Positions 8,345 to 17,565 are shown, counted from the stretch's first letter. The stretch is 64,000 nt of DNA from Spirosoma utsteinense (GCF_014282275.1 NZ_VFIA01000006.1:62001-126000); one strand, 5' to 3'. The notes: generated by a model from the letters alone, not told the origin. Made by a program: numbers and translations.

Positions 8345-9838
8345 TTATTCTTTCCACCGCCACTCATTCGCGATTTGTAACGGGGTCCTGAGTCCCTGCA
8401 TGACGAGGTAATCACGGGTTTGAGAGTCGGTCTGGCGTCTGGTTGGAATATCGTCAGCATCGGCCAGCGCATAAAGCAACATCGTCGAGTAGCGAACCGT
8501 GTTTTTCAGCTGATCGGGTTTGACAAGGTTCATCTTGTCGCAGTCGGCATGGTAACAGTCGAGCACCGAGCGGTCCAAATGACCATTCATGCCAACGACG
8601 GGTATCCCTTCGAGCATAAACGGCTGGTGGTCGGAGTGCAGGCCCGCCTGGTTTTCCATCTGGTTGGCAAAGCTGGGATCGATTCGTTTCATTGTTTCGC
8701 CTACGACATTCAGGAACGACACCATATCGCTCCGGCCAAAGGCATTCAGGCCATTGGGGTCGTTGGTCATATCGAGGTTCATCATATACCGGACTTTGTC
8801 CAGGTTTCCTGAATTCTTCAGGTTCTCGACCATCGCCCGCGAGCCAAGCAGCCCCTGTTCTTCCCCCATAAACAGAACAAACTCGATGGTTCGTTTGGGC
8901 TTCAGACCCAATGCTTTCATTGTACGGGCGATGTCCATGACCGCAAATGAACCGATTCCGTTATCGATGGCACCCGTTGCCAGGTCCCACGAATCCAGGT
9001 GACCGCCAATAATAATTTTCTCATTCGGGTATTTAGCGCCTTTCAGCGTAGCCACTACATTACGGGCACGGATTTTCCGGCTTGTATTGGTCATGTCGAT
9101 AATGGCATGCAGGCGGCTGTTTTCCTCCTGCATCCATGACCGCAGTGCCTGCCCGCTCTCGAGCGAAATACAGACCGACGGAATGGCGATCAACTTACCC
9201 GTTACCGACGCCGTGCCCGTAAGCAGTACGTTGCCGGCTACGAGGTTGACCATAATGACGCCGGATGCACCGTACTGAATGGCCAGCGCCGTTTTCTCGG
9301 AACGGTGGAGATTACGGGCACCTTTTGTGGGGTTTGACAGGCCGATGTTGACCAGCACGACCTTGCCCTTTATTTTGTCCTTCATACTGGCAAAGTTACC
9401 TTCCAGGCCGTTGCCCACGTCGATAATTTCGCCCCTGATGTGTGCTTCAACGGGTGAGTGAGCCAGCGAAACCACGGCTACTTCGCGGAAGTTATCGCTC
9501 CGGTCGGGAACCACCGACAGTGTAACGGTATCACGCGCCCATGCCTCTACTTCAAAAGGTTCATAGCGAACATCTTTAAACCCGTAGGAAGCCAGCAGGT
9601 TATAGGCATACTCTTCGGCACGGCTTCCGTTGACGCTGCCTGTCAGGCGGTGGCCCACCCGCTGCGACGCATCGGACAGGGTTTCATAGGCGCGGCTGCG
9701 TTGGTCAACTTCCGTGTTGATGCGGGAAAAAGCTTTTTCGAGCGAAATTTTGTCGGGGTAAAAGGCAGTCAGGCAACTGGCGGTGCCGATACAGAACAAG
9801 ACGAGCCAGAAGCGGGGCACGTAAAACGTTCGGTGCAT
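8345..9838 (-). CDS. M28-family zinc peptidase with PA domain (secreted)
   Basis: A 497-residue exopeptidase of the M28 family, close to the carboxypeptidase Q type. The ATG of MHRTFYVPRFW was chosen over a TTG five codons upstream. A hydrophobic signal segment covers residues 8-25; its end (TASC) is only a weak lipobox. A protease-associated domain lies at about 125-240, and the catalytic domain contains the zinc motifs GGHLDSWDLATGAIDNG, FVLFMGEEQGLLGSR, NLDMTNDPNG and the late His of GLHSDHQPF and GMNGH. It probably trims peptides in the envelope or outside the cell. It has its own terminator at 8262-8321. Confidence 0.92.
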   Translation of the reverse strand: MHRTFYVPRFWLVLFCIGTASCLTAFYPDKISLEKAFSRINTEVDQRSRAYETLSDASQRVGHRLTGSVNGSRAEEYAYNLLASYGFKDVRYEPFEVEAWARDTVTLSVVPDRSDNFREVAVVSLAHSPVEAHIRGEIIDVGNGLEGNFASMKDKIKGKVVLVNIGLSNPTKGARNLHRSEKTALAIQYGASGVIMVNLVAGNVLLTGTASVTGKLIAIPSVCISLESGQALRSWMQEENSRLHAIIDMTNTSRKIRARNVVATLKGAKYPNEKIIIGGHLDSWDLATGAIDNGIGSFAVMDIARTMKALGLKPKRTIEFVLFMGEEQGLLGSRAMVENLKNSGNLDKVRYMMNLDMTNDPNGLNAFGRSDMVSFLNVVGETMKRIDPSFANQMENQAGLHSDHQPFMLEGIPVVGMNGHLDRSVLDCYHADCDKMNLVKPDQLKNTVRYSTMLLYALADADDIPTRRQTDSQTRDYLVMQGLRTPLQIANEWRWKE

Positions 9839-10181
9839 AGAAGGGGGTTTCAATTCTCAGATAAATATACGAAAAACGCCGGTGATGAGGGGCCGATTCT
9901 CTAGACGCAATGTAGGCTAAAAGCGTTCGGATGCCAATCTGTAAAATTCACTTGCCGACATTGTTTCTATTAAGCGGCACAGTGGTGATCAATTCGGTTC
10001 CGGGCGTGCAACGACAATCGTTGGCTGGTAGTCGCCTGGGGGCATCTACGGACCTGAATAGAATGATTCGGCGAACAGGGCTGCCACATGGAGGGGAGTG
10101 TTTTTGTACCTCGTTTTTTTATTGGCTGGTCGTTCCGTAGTTTTGATACCTATCGCCCTTATTCGTTTACTGTACCCTGAC
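9839..10181. other. divergent intergenic region
   Basis: The 343 bases between the M28 gene and the comM-type gene hold no convincing gene; an open frame at 9931-10140 has no family features. A plus-strand TAGTTTTG at 10138-10145 matches TAnnTTTG and lies 36 bases before the comM-type ATG. On the minus side TATATTTA around 9866-9873 may serve the peptidase gene. Confidence 0.5.
10138..10145 (+). promoter_or_regulatory. -7 element before the comM-type gene
   Basis: TAGTTTTG is an exact TAnnTTTG match. A T-rich run at about 10113-10120 lies at the -33 distance but lacks a clear TTTG. Confidence 0.45.
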
Positions 10182-11723
10182 ATGTTAGCCAAAACTTACG
10201 GTGCGGCCGTTTACGGCGTCAATGCCAGCATCATTACCATTGAAGTAGTTGTTGCACAGGGATTACATTTTCACCTCGTCGGGCTGCCCGATAGTGCTGT
10301 TAAGGAAAGCGAGCAGCGGGTGGAAGCATCGCTGAAGTTTTTTGGTTACAAGATGCCTCGCCAAAAGGTCGTCGTTAACCTGGCCCCCGCCGATATCCGT
10401 AAAGAAGGGTCTTCCTATGACCTGCCCATTGGTCTGTGTGTGCTCGAAGCGTCTGAACAGATTACCACCACGCGTAAGCTGGATGACTATGTAATCATGG
10501 GCGAACTGGCGCTCGACGGCACCTTACGGCCTATCAAGGGTGTGCTGCCGATTGCGATCGAAGCGAGAAAGCGCGGTTATAAAGGATTCGTTCTTCCAAC
10601 CGAAAATGCGCAGGAAGCTTCCATTGTTAATCAACTGGATGTGATTGGCGTGTCGACAATTCAGGAAGCGGCCGAGTTTTTTGAAGGGAAAAAGGACATT
10701 ACGCCCCTGGAAACCGACACGCGTGATCTGTTCATGAGTCAGCTTAACGCTTACGATGCTGATTTTTCGCATGTTCAGGGTCAGGAAAACATCAAGCGGG
10801 CGATGGAAATTGCGGCTGCTGGCGGCCATAATGTGATCATGATTGGGCCACCGGGTGCCGGTAAGACCATGCTGGCCAAACGCCTGCCCAGTATTTTGCC
10901 GCCCCTGACGTTGCAGGAAGCGCTGGAAACAACTAAAATCCACTCCGTCGCCGGCAAACTGGGTACCCGCGCTACGCTGATTGCCACCCGCCCTTATCGC
11001 GCTCCGCACCACACGATTTCGGATGCGGCCCTGGTGGGCGGGGGTAGCTTTCCCCAGCCGGGTGAAATCTCTCTGGCGCACAATGGTGTGCTTTTTCTGG
11101 ACGAGTTGCCTGAGTTCAAACGGTCGGCGCTGGAGGTTATGCGCCAGCCACTCGAAGACCGCAAGGTGAATATTTCGCGGGCTAAATGGGCCGTAGAGTT
11201 TCCGGCCAGCTTTATGCTTATCGCCAGCATGAATCCGTGCCCGTGTGGCTATTACAATCACCCCGACAAGGACTGTGTTTGCGGACCGGGCGTGGTGCAG
11301 AAATACCTGGCTAAAGTGAGCGGGCCGCTGCTCGACCGGATTGACCTGCACGTAGAAGTGACGCCCGTTTCTTTCGACCAGATGACCGCCAATCGTCCTT
11401 CAGAGCCAAGCGAAGTCATTCGGGAGCGGGTTATACGGGCTCGTGAGCGTCAGACAGCGCGATTTGTAGAACAACCGGGTATCTATTCCAACGCCATGAT
11501 GCCATCGCAACTGGTAAAGGAAATCTGCGTGATTAGCGATGCAGGCCGCATGCTGCTCAAAACAGCCATGGAGCGGCTGGGTCTGTCGGCGCGGGCATAT
11601 GACCGGATCCTGAAAGTGTCGCGTACGATTGCCGATCTGGCTGGCAGCGACGAAATCAAAATCGAGCATCTGGCCGAAGCCATTCAATACCGGAGCCTGG
11701 ACCGGGAAAATTGGGCGGGGTAA
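10182..11723 (+). CDS. comM: YifB/ComM-family Mg chelatase-like AAA+ ATPase
   Basis: A 513-residue AAA+ protein. ComM homologues form hexameric helicases that extend branch migration when transformed or otherwise transferred DNA is integrated. The start was set at the ATG of MLAKTYGAAVYGVNAS, where the family begins; upstream codons are not conserved in style. The ChlI domain fills residues 20-150, the AAA+ core carries Walker A GPPGAGKT and the Walker B region VLFLDELPEF, and a Cys-rich insertion follows (MNPCPCGYYNHPDKDCVC). The C-terminal Mg-chelatase domain ends at RSLDRENW. It stands alone. Confidence 0.93.
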   Translation: MLAKTYGAAVYGVNASIITIEVVVAQGLHFHLVGLPDSAVKESEQRVEASLKFFGYKMPRQKVVVNLAPADIRKEGSSYDLPIGLCVLEASEQITTTRKLDDYVIMGELALDGTLRPIKGVLPIAIEARKRGYKGFVLPTENAQEASIVNQLDVIGVSTIQEAAEFFEGKKDITPLETDTRDLFMSQLNAYDADFSHVQGQENIKRAMEIAAAGGHNVIMIGPPGAGKTMLAKRLPSILPPLTLQEALETTKIHSVAGKLGTRATLIATRPYRAPHHTISDAALVGGGSFPQPGEISLAHNGVLFLDELPEFKRSALEVMRQPLEDRKVNISRAKWAVEFPASFMLIASMNPCPCGYYNHPDKDCVCGPGVVQKYLAKVSGPLLDRIDLHVEVTPVSFDQMTANRPSEPSEVIRERVIRARERQTARFVEQPGIYSNAMMPSQLVKEICVISDAGRMLLKTAMERLGLSARAYDRILKVSRTIADLAGSDEIKIEHLAEAIQYRSLDRENWAG

Positions 11724-11903
11724 ATCACGGGAGCTAATGGGGATATTTGAAGGTGTACTGCCTTTGGTGAATAGCCTGGTGCCAATCAGCTTATCGATGC
11801 GTGAAATGACTGCGTGAAGGTGTTCATTTCTTGTTCGTACCAGCCAGATTTGTGTCTATATTTACATGGTAAAGTTCAATTCTTCGTTTTCTCATTTTAA
11901 CTC

Positions 11904-14900
11904 ATGAATATGCGTTCCTCGACATTATCAGCCCTTGCCCGGCGGGCAGTGGCTTTGTCGGCCGCTGGTTTGCTGGTTGGCGGTACGTTCATTGGCGCTT
12001 ACCAGAACCGCAACCTCAACGCGGCTTCGCGCAGCTATCTGACGGCCTTGTTTGCGCGCCTTACCGACGACGACAAGCACGATCCTAAATATGCGGTGGG
12101 TAGTCTCAACGTGGCACCCGGTCTGGAAGCAACCCTGTTTGCGGCCGAACCAATGCTCAAGAATCCCACCGACATTGATGTTGATGCCAGAGGACGCGTG
12201 TGGGTTTGTGAAGCGTACAACTATCGCCCGGCCATTAACGGTAACCCAACCAACGAAGCGGGCGACCGTATCGTGATTCTGGAAGATACCAATGGCGACG
12301 GGAAAGCGGATGTTACGAAGGTTTTCTATCAGGGAAAAGAACTTGAGTCACCCCTGGGTATATGGGTGCAGGGTAACAAAGTCATCGTTTCCGACAGCCC
12401 CAACGTCTGGGTCTTCACCGACGAGAATGGTGACGATAAAGCCGATAAAAAGGAACTGTTGTTTACGGGTATCGGTGGCGAACAGCATGACCATGGCATG
12501 CACACGTTCGTGTTCGGTCCCGATGGGAAGTGGTATTTTAACTTCGGTAACGAGGGCAAGCAACTCCTGGATAAGGACGGTAAGCCCGTAGTCGACGTAG
12601 CGACGGGAAAGCCCATCGACAAGCAAAACTTCAGGCAAGGCATGGTGTTCCGCTGCGATCCCGACGGAAAGAACGTGGAACTGCTGGGCCAGAACTTCCG
12701 GAATAACTACGAAGTAGCTGTCGATTCATACGGAACGCTGTGGCAGTCGGACAACGACGATGACGGCAACAAGGGCGTACGGATCAACTACGTGATGGAG
12801 TATGGTAACTACGGTTATACCGATGAACTGACCGGCGCAGGCTGGCAGGCAAACCGGACAAACATAGAAGCCGAAACGCCCAAAAAACACTGGCACCTCA
12901 ACGATCCCGGTAGTATCCCAAACCTGTTGCAAACCGGTGCCGGTTCGCCAACGGGTATGATCGTGTATGAAGGTAAGCTGTTGCCGAAGCAATTCCAGGG
13001 GCAGATGATCCACTGCGATGCCGGACCAAATGTGGTGCGCTCGTATCCCGTTCAGAAAGACGGGGCAGGCTACAAAGCTGAGATCGTAAATGTGCTGGAG
13101 GGAGCCCGGGACCAGTGGTTCCGGCCAGCCGACGTATGCGTAGCGCCCGACGGTTCGCTCATTATTGCCGACTGGTACGATCCTGGTGTTGGCGGTCACC
13201 AGGCAGGTGATCAGAGCAAAGGGCGTCTCTACCGTGTAGCCCCTCCTGGTTCGCCCTACACCATGCCGAAAGTGGACGTCACAACGACCGAAGGTGCTAT
13301 CGACGCGCTGCAAAGTCCGAACATGTCGATCCGGTATTCAGGCTGGCAGAAATTACATGAGATGGGTATGAAGGCCGAAAAGCCACTTGCCAAATTCTAT
13401 AAAACAACCACCGACCCACGCCAGAAAGCCCGTGCGCTCTGGTTATTAAGCAAACTACCGGACAACAAAGGCCAGCAGTACGTAAAGGCTGCTCTAGCCG
13501 ATGCCAATTCAGATCTGCGCATTACGGCGCTGCGGGCTGCCCGACAACTGCCCGGTGACATTACCACTACTGTCAAGCAACTCGTTAACGATACCGACGC
13601 ACAGGTACGCCGGGAGTGCGCTATTGCCTTACGTGGTAGCAAGTCGGCTGAGGCTCCGGCTTTGTGGGCGCAGCTGGCCAGCAAACACGACGGTAAAGAT
13701 CGCTGGTACCTGGAAGCGCTTGGTATCGGTGCCGATGGCAACTGGGATACGTATTACACGGCCTGGATCAAACAACTAAACGGTGACCCTATTGCCAATG
13801 CGGGTGGTCGCGATATCGTGTGGCGGGCCCGTACCAAAGAGTCAGTACCGATGCTGGCCAAACTGGCGGGCGACTCACAAACGGATATCAATCAGCGGTT
13901 ACGGTATTTCCGGGCGTTCGACTTCAACCCCGGTGGCACCGAAAAATCGAATGCGCTGCTAGGCATTCTACAAGCCAACAGTGGCTCAACCAGTGCGTCG
14001 TCTGCCGACGTAACCAAACTGGCCTTACGTCATCTTGACCCTGCTTTTGTGAAAACATCGCAAGTGGCGGCAACTGCCCTGAACAAACTCATGACCGATG
14101 TGTACGGTACGCAGGAGTATGTCGAACTGGTTTCCCGCTACGAACCCACCTCGGAAAACGTACGACTCAAGCAATTGGCCGTTCAAAAGGCACAGGATGG
14201 CATTGGCCGGGATGCGGCCAAGCAACTGCTTAAACAAGGCGGTGGGTCGCTGGCGTGGGAGGTTATCAACGGTAGTGATCAGGATGCAGCGCTCAACATG
14301 CTGATGGCCCTGCGACGGGTGGGCAATAAAGAATCGATCGATATGTTAAAAACCGTTGCGCTGGACGAGAAGCGGCCAACCGCCCTTCGTCGGGAAGCAA
14401 CCCGCTCGCTGGGCGGTAGCCAGGATGGCGAAGATGAAGTGGTTGCGTTGCTGAAATCGGGTGATATCAAGGGCGATTACAAAGCAGTTGCCGTACAGGG
14501 GGTCAGTGGCGCGTGGCGTAAAAAAATCCGTCAGGATGCCGCCAGTTATCTCGATGGTGGCGCGGTGACGGGCAGTAAGAAACTGCCGTCAATCAACGAA
14601 CTGCTGGCCATGAACGGCGACGCAACAAAGGGCGTCAATGTATTCAAAACAAACTGTTCTGTTTGCCATCAGGTCAATGGAGAGGGTATGGATTTTGGTC
14701 CTAAGCTTTCGGAAATTGGTTCGAAGCTACCCAAAGAAGGCCAGTACCTTGCTATTCTGCATCCGGATGCAGGCATTAGTTTTGGCTATGAAGGCTGGGA
14801 GGTGAAATTCAAAGATGGCAGCACTATGGCGGGTATCGTATCGAGCAAAACCGAAACCGATTTGCAGATGAAATTTCCCGGTGGCGTTATTTCCAATTAC

Positions 14901-15029
14901 AAAATGGCTGATGTAGTGTCGATGAAAAAAATGGATTCATCGATGATGCCTTCGGGCCTGCAGGAAGCGATGAGCAATCAGGAGCTGGTCGATTTAGTCG
15001 AGTACCTGGCGAGTATGAAAAAGAAATAA
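11904..15029 (+). CDS. secreted sugar dehydrogenase-like propeller with HEAT repeats and cytochrome c
   Basis: A 1041-residue exported protein of the 'membrane-bound dehydrogenase / heme-binding' type first named in planctomycetes. A signal segment covers about residues 10-32. Residues about 60-440 form a glucose/sorbosone dehydrogenase-like propeller (FAAEPMLKNPTDIDVDARGR, VWVCEAYNYRP, GGEQHDHGMHTFVFGPDGKW, EVAVDSYGTLWQSDNDDDGN). Residues about 450-880 are HEAT-like helical repeats. The C-terminal domain binds one c-type haem at C918-S-V-C921-H922 with a later Met as possible sixth ligand. The likely role is oxidation of a sugar-like substrate with electron transfer to the haem. A terminator follows at 15073, then a hydroxypyruvate-isomerase-like gene. 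Confidence 0.9.
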   Translation: MNMRSSTLSALARRAVALSAAGLLVGGTFIGAYQNRNLNAASRSYLTALFARLTDDDKHDPKYAVGSLNVAPGLEATLFAAEPMLKNPTDIDVDARGRVWVCEAYNYRPAINGNPTNEAGDRIVILEDTNGDGKADVTKVFYQGKELESPLGIWVQGNKVIVSDSPNVWVFTDENGDDKADKKELLFTGIGGEQHDHGMHTFVFGPDGKWYFNFGNEGKQLLDKDGKPVVDVATGKPIDKQNFRQGMVFRCDPDGKNVELLGQNFRNNYEVAVDSYGTLWQSDNDDDGNKGVRINYVMEYGNYGYTDELTGAGWQANRTNIEAETPKKHWHLNDPGSIPNLLQTGAGSPTGMIVYEGKLLPKQFQGQMIHCDAGPNVVRSYPVQKDGAGYKAEIVNVLEGARDQWFRPADVCVAPDGSLIIADWYDPGVGGHQAGDQSKGRLYRVAPPGSPYTMPKVDVTTTEGAIDALQSPNMSIRYSGWQKLHEMGMKAEKPLAKFYKTTTDPRQKARALWLLSKLPDNKGQQYVKAALADANSDLRITALRAARQLPGDITTTVKQLVNDTDAQVRRECAIALRGSKSAEAPALWAQLASKHDGKDRWYLEALGIGADGNWDTYYTAWIKQLNGDPIANAGGRDIVWRARTKESVPMLAKLAGDSQTDINQRLRYFRAFDFNPGGTEKSNALLGILQANSGSTSASSADVTKLALRHLDPAFVKTSQVAATALNKLMTDVYGTQEYVELVSRYEPTSENVRLKQLAVQKAQDGIGRDAAKQLLKQGGGSLAWEVINGSDQDAALNMLMALRRVGNKESIDMLKTVALDEKRPTALRREATRSLGGSQDGEDEVVALLKSGDIKGDYKAVAVQGVSGAWRKKIRQDAASYLDGGAVTGSKKLPSINELLAMNGDATKGVNVFKTNCSVCHQVNGEGMDFGPKLSEIGSKLPKEGQYLAILHPDAGISFGYEGWEVKFKDGSTMAGIVSSKTETDLQMKFPGGVISNYKMADVVSMKKMDSSMMPSGLQEAMSNQELVDLVEYLASMKKK

Positions 15030-15072
15030 TCTCGTTTCTTTGTAGTAACTCATTCTTGGGGGCATCTTCAGT

Positions 15073-15093
15073 TGAGGGTGCTCCCTCATTTTT
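15073..15093 (+). terminator. terminator of the dehydrogenase/cytochrome gene
   Basis: TGAGGG, loop TGCT, CCCTCA, then TTTTT. It lies about 44 bases after the stop codon. Confidence 0.8.
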
Positions 15094-15114
15094 AGGCTGA
15101 CAAACACAAACCTA

Positions 15115-15122
15115 TACCTTTA
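15115..15122 (+). promoter_or_regulatory. possible -7 element of the TIM-barrel gene
   Basis: TACCTTTA differs from TAnnTTTG in the last base. It is only 7 bases before the ATG, so the transcript would be nearly leaderless; the call is tentative. Confidence 0.3.
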
Positions 15123-15128
15123 AGAGTC

Positions 15129-16070
15129 ATGCAACGACGCAGTTTTGTCAAATCAACCTTCGGCGCAGCCGGTTTGGGGGCCGCTGGCCTGGGCGAATCG
15201 GTAGCCACAAACTGGCACGCGCAGCCCAACCTGCTGGCTAAGAATAGCTTCAAGCTTAAGTACGCCCCTCATATTGGCATGTTTGAGAACAGTGCGGGCA
15301 AAGACCCTATCGACCAGCTTAAGTTTATGGCCGATATGGGGTTTACCGCGCTGGAAGACAACGGCATGATGGGACGGGAGCCAGCCATGCAGGAAAAAAT
15401 GGGCAAGGAAATGGCGCGGCTGGGTATAACCATGGGCGTGTTCGTGCTCGACAAGGGAGGCAATTCGCAGAACACGCTGGCAGCCGGCAAGCCTGAGTAT
15501 GTCGATATTTTTCTGAACGGTTGCCGTCGGGCTGTCGAAACCGCAAAACGGGTAAATGCCAAATGGACGACAGTCGTACCCGGCGACTTTGAACGCAACC
15601 TGCCTATTGGGATTCAAACGGGTAACGTAATCGACGCGTTGCGCCGGGGTGCCGAGATTCTCGAGCCTGCTGGTATCGTCATGGTGCTCGAACCGCTCAG
15701 TGATTCACCAAACCTGTTCCTGCGCACCTCCGATCAGACCTATGAAATTTGCCGGGGGGTTAACAGCCCGTCCTGTAAACTGCTGTTTGATATTTATCAC
15801 ATGCAGAAAAACGAAGGCCACATCATTCCGCATATCAACTGGTCGTGGAATGAGATTGCTTATTTTCAAATTGGGGATAATCCAGGCCGGAACGAGCCGA
15901 CGACGGGCGAGATCAACTACAAGAACATATTCAAGCACGTGTATCAGAAAGCCAAAGCCGAAAAGAAGGAGTTCATTTTCGGGATGGAGCACGGAAAATC
16001 GATGACCGGAAAGGAAGGCGAACTAGCGCTGATCAAAGCCTACGTCGAATCGGATAGCTTTACGGTATAA
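15129..16070 (+). CDS. hydroxypyruvate isomerase-like TIM-barrel protein with Tat-type signal
   Basis: A 313-residue member of the xylose isomerase-like TIM-barrel superfamily, close to hydroxypyruvate isomerase (Hyi). The N-terminus MQRRSFVKSTFGAAGLGAAG resembles a twin-arginine signal, so the folded protein may be exported. The Hyi-like metal-site motifs are VMVLEPLSD, LLFDIYHMQKNEGHI, FQIGDNPGRNEPTTGEINY and FGMEHGKS, giving Glu, Asp, His and Glu ligands. Exported family members in Bacteroidota are often encoded near sugar oxidoreductases, as here behind the dehydrogenase/cytochrome gene. Substrate: unknown; hydroxypyruvate itself is doubtful for an exported enzyme. Confidence 0.85.
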   Translation: MQRRSFVKSTFGAAGLGAAGLGESVATNWHAQPNLLAKNSFKLKYAPHIGMFENSAGKDPIDQLKFMADMGFTALEDNGMMGREPAMQEKMGKEMARLGITMGVFVLDKGGNSQNTLAAGKPEYVDIFLNGCRRAVETAKRVNAKWTTVVPGDFERNLPIGIQTGNVIDALRRGAEILEPAGIVMVLEPLSDSPNLFLRTSDQTYEICRGVNSPSCKLLFDIYHMQKNEGHIIPHINWSWNEIAYFQIGDNPGRNEPTTGEINYKNIFKHVYQKAKAEKKEFIFGMEHGKSMTGKEGELALIKAYVESDSFTV

Positions 16071-16073
16071 GAG

Positions 16074-16156
16074 AAGGAGAAAAGCAGGAGGGAGGAAAGG
16101 AAAAATGCTTTGCATGCATACCCCTTTCTCCTTTCCTCCCTCCTGCTTTTCTCCTT
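16074..16156. repeat. GA-rich 28-bp intergenic palindrome
   Basis: Arms 16074-16101 and 16129-16156 are exact reverse complements with a 27-nt loop that contains GCATGCAT. The left arm is GA rich (GGAGGGAGGAAAGG). It separates two convergent genes, starts 3 bases after one stop codon and ends 1 base before the other. Five T follow the right arm, so it could end the plus-strand transcript. It shares its GA-rich words with the elements at 30.3, 33.4 and 44.1 kb. Confidence 0.95.
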
Positions 16157-16157
16157 T

Positions 16158-16466
16158 TTACAATACAACAACTGAATTTTCGTCAGACGAAATTCCGCTG
16201 GCTACATATTTATCGGCAGCCCAATCATTAGTCCAAGTCGTACCATCCAGAATGTAACGATATTGGTATTCCCCACCTACAGGCAGTTCAACCGTCGTCT
16301 TATACGAACCGTCCTTCTGCTTCTTCAACACCTGGGCGGTAGCGTCCCAGCCATTAAAATCGCCAGCGACAGCAACCGTCTTAGCTCCATTGACGGCTTC
16401 GGCCGACAACGCAAACGTTACTTTACAAACAGGCTTGCTTTTGATAAATTGCTTGGCAACTGCCAT
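16158..16466 (-). CDS. free-standing glycogen-binding (CBM48/isoamylase N-terminal-like) protein
   Basis: A 102-residue cytoplasmic protein made of one early-set beta-sandwich domain. The pattern VAVAGDFNGWDATAQVLKKQ, GSYKTTVELPVGGEYQYRYI and WTNDWAADKYV is that of the CBM48/AMPK-beta glycogen-binding domain, with the conserved Trp and Lys that contact the sugar. No catalytic domain is attached. Possible roles are docking a partner to glycogen or sensing it; the partner is not evident from the neighbours. Confidence 0.85.
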   Translation of the reverse strand: MAVAKQFIKSKPVCKVTFALSAEAVNGAKTVAVAGDFNGWDATAQVLKKQKDGSYKTTVELPVGGEYQYRYILDGTTWTNDWAADKYVASGISSDENSVVVL

Positions 16467-16760
16467 AGTGAATCAATGTTTAGTTTATTGTGCAAAATTA
16501 TGCTCTAAAATAAATAAAGTCATAGTTATCAGTAGGTTATGGGTAAATATTCTTCAAATAATTATATTCATTACATTATGTATTATACTGCAACCTGTAT
16601 ATACGTGGATTATTTACCAAGCGGCCTTTCAATCAGCGTGGAATCTCGCCACTTGGGTGTGTATACGAGCACTAGTTATGCCTATAAGCCAATTACTTAC
16701 GTCACAACTGGCTGGCTGTCTGATTCTGATGTACAAGGTCAGGTTTACAATTGAGCCAAC
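16467..16760. other. AT-rich intergenic region with a minus-strand promoter
   Basis: These 294 bases are richer in A+T than the neighbours and hold only open frames without family features. A minus-strand -7 box lies at 16493-16500. A second role could be the 3' region of pnuC, which ends at 16761. No hairpin terminator was found for pnuC. Confidence 0.5.
16493..16500 (-). promoter_or_regulatory. -7 element of the CBM48-like gene
   Basis: The minus strand reads TAATTTTG, an exact TAnnTTTG match, 26 bases before the ATG. A T-rich stretch lies at the -33 distance. Confidence 0.5.
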
Positions 16761-17456
16761 CTAAGGCAATAGTCCTTTATCCAACAATGGGTAGCTGCGG
16801 TATTCCCTTGTCCAGTTACGGGCGCCCAAAGCAGCAAGGAAACAAAAAAACAAATACTCGACCCCAACCAGTTTAACGTCTTTGACGAAGTACATGTAGG
16901 TCGAGATTATATCAATAACCAGCCATACGTACCAGCATTCCAGCCGCTTCTCAATCATCAGAAAAGTGCCCATAATGCTCATAACTGTGGTGAACGAGTC
17001 GAGGTAGGGGAAGGCACTGGGTTGGCTGAATACCGTAGGAAACCAGGTATGGAGGTTTCTGGCAAATGTACCAACCAGCGCCGTTCCTGCTACGCTCGCC
17101 AGTGACCAGACCATCAGTTGGCGGGCCGTCATTCGGGTAATACGCAACCTTTTACGGTCACTGACCGACTCCGCCACCCGCTCGTCTTCTTTGGGGTGTG
17201 TCCAGCGCCACCAGCCCAGCAAATAGGTTATCAGAAAAAAGAGTTGCAGGAACATGTCGGGATATAACTGTACCTGATAGAACAGGAAAAAAAACAGAAA
17301 TACGCTTACTAAGGCAATGGGCCAGGTCCAGACATTGTTTCGGGCAACGAGCCAGGTGGCCAGACTGCCCGTTAGTACGCCGGAAAACTCCAGATAACTC
17401 ATTGGGTACCCCCACAGGGTAAAGAAAATGGTATCGATGTCGAAAAAGTTGGACAT
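16761..17456 (-). CDS. pnuC: nicotinamide riboside transporter PnuC
   Basis: A 231-residue inner-membrane protein of the PnuC family, which imports nicotinamide riboside for NAD synthesis by facilitated diffusion. The start MSNFFDIDTIFFTLWG was chosen; an upstream start would add an unrelated hydrophobic tail. Six to seven membrane segments can be seen, and the family motifs YLEFSGVLTGSLATWLVARN, NVWTWPIALVSVFLF, YLLGWWRW and WYVWLVIDIISTYMYF are present. No riboswitch-like structure was recognised upstream; a long imperfect palindrome occupies the divergent region instead. Confidence 0.92.
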   Translation of the reverse strand: MSNFFDIDTIFFTLWGYPMSYLEFSGVLTGSLATWLVARNNVWTWPIALVSVFLFFFLFYQVQLYPDMFLQLFFLITYLLGWWRWTHPKEDERVAESVSDRKRLRITRMTARQLMVWSLASVAGTALVGTFARNLHTWFPTVFSQPSAFPYLDSFTTVMSIMGTFLMIEKRLECWYVWLVIDIISTYMYFVKDVKLVGVEYLFFCFLAALGARNWTREYRSYPLLDKGLLP

Positions 17457-17476
17457 GAGATTTGAGAGAATACGGC

Positions 17477-17565
17477 TTTTAATCACAAAGAACACAAAGT
17501 TCAGCACAGGGTAAGTAAAGGTTTTGGGTACGCTGTTAAAACCTTACCGTGTGCTGTGATTAAAA
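17477..17565. repeat. long imperfect palindrome between divergent genes
   Basis: The outer arms TTTTAATCACA (17477) and TGTGATTAAAA (17555) are exact; the inner arms around GCACAGGGTAAG and CTTACCGTGTGC match with small bulges, closing on GGTTTT/AAAACC. The element fills most of the divergent region between pnuC and the Gfo/Idh gene, so it must overlap both promoters or both 5' leaders. It cannot be a simple terminator. Confidence 0.75.

Noticed and set aside
9931-10140. Open frame of 69 codons in the divergent region before the comM-type gene
   Set aside because: No family pattern, overlaps the likely promoter, and composition is unlike coding DNA.
16539-16754. Open frames in the AT-rich region between the CBM48-like gene and pnuC
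   Set aside because: No recognisable domain and no promoter or partner; more likely 3' and promoter sequence.
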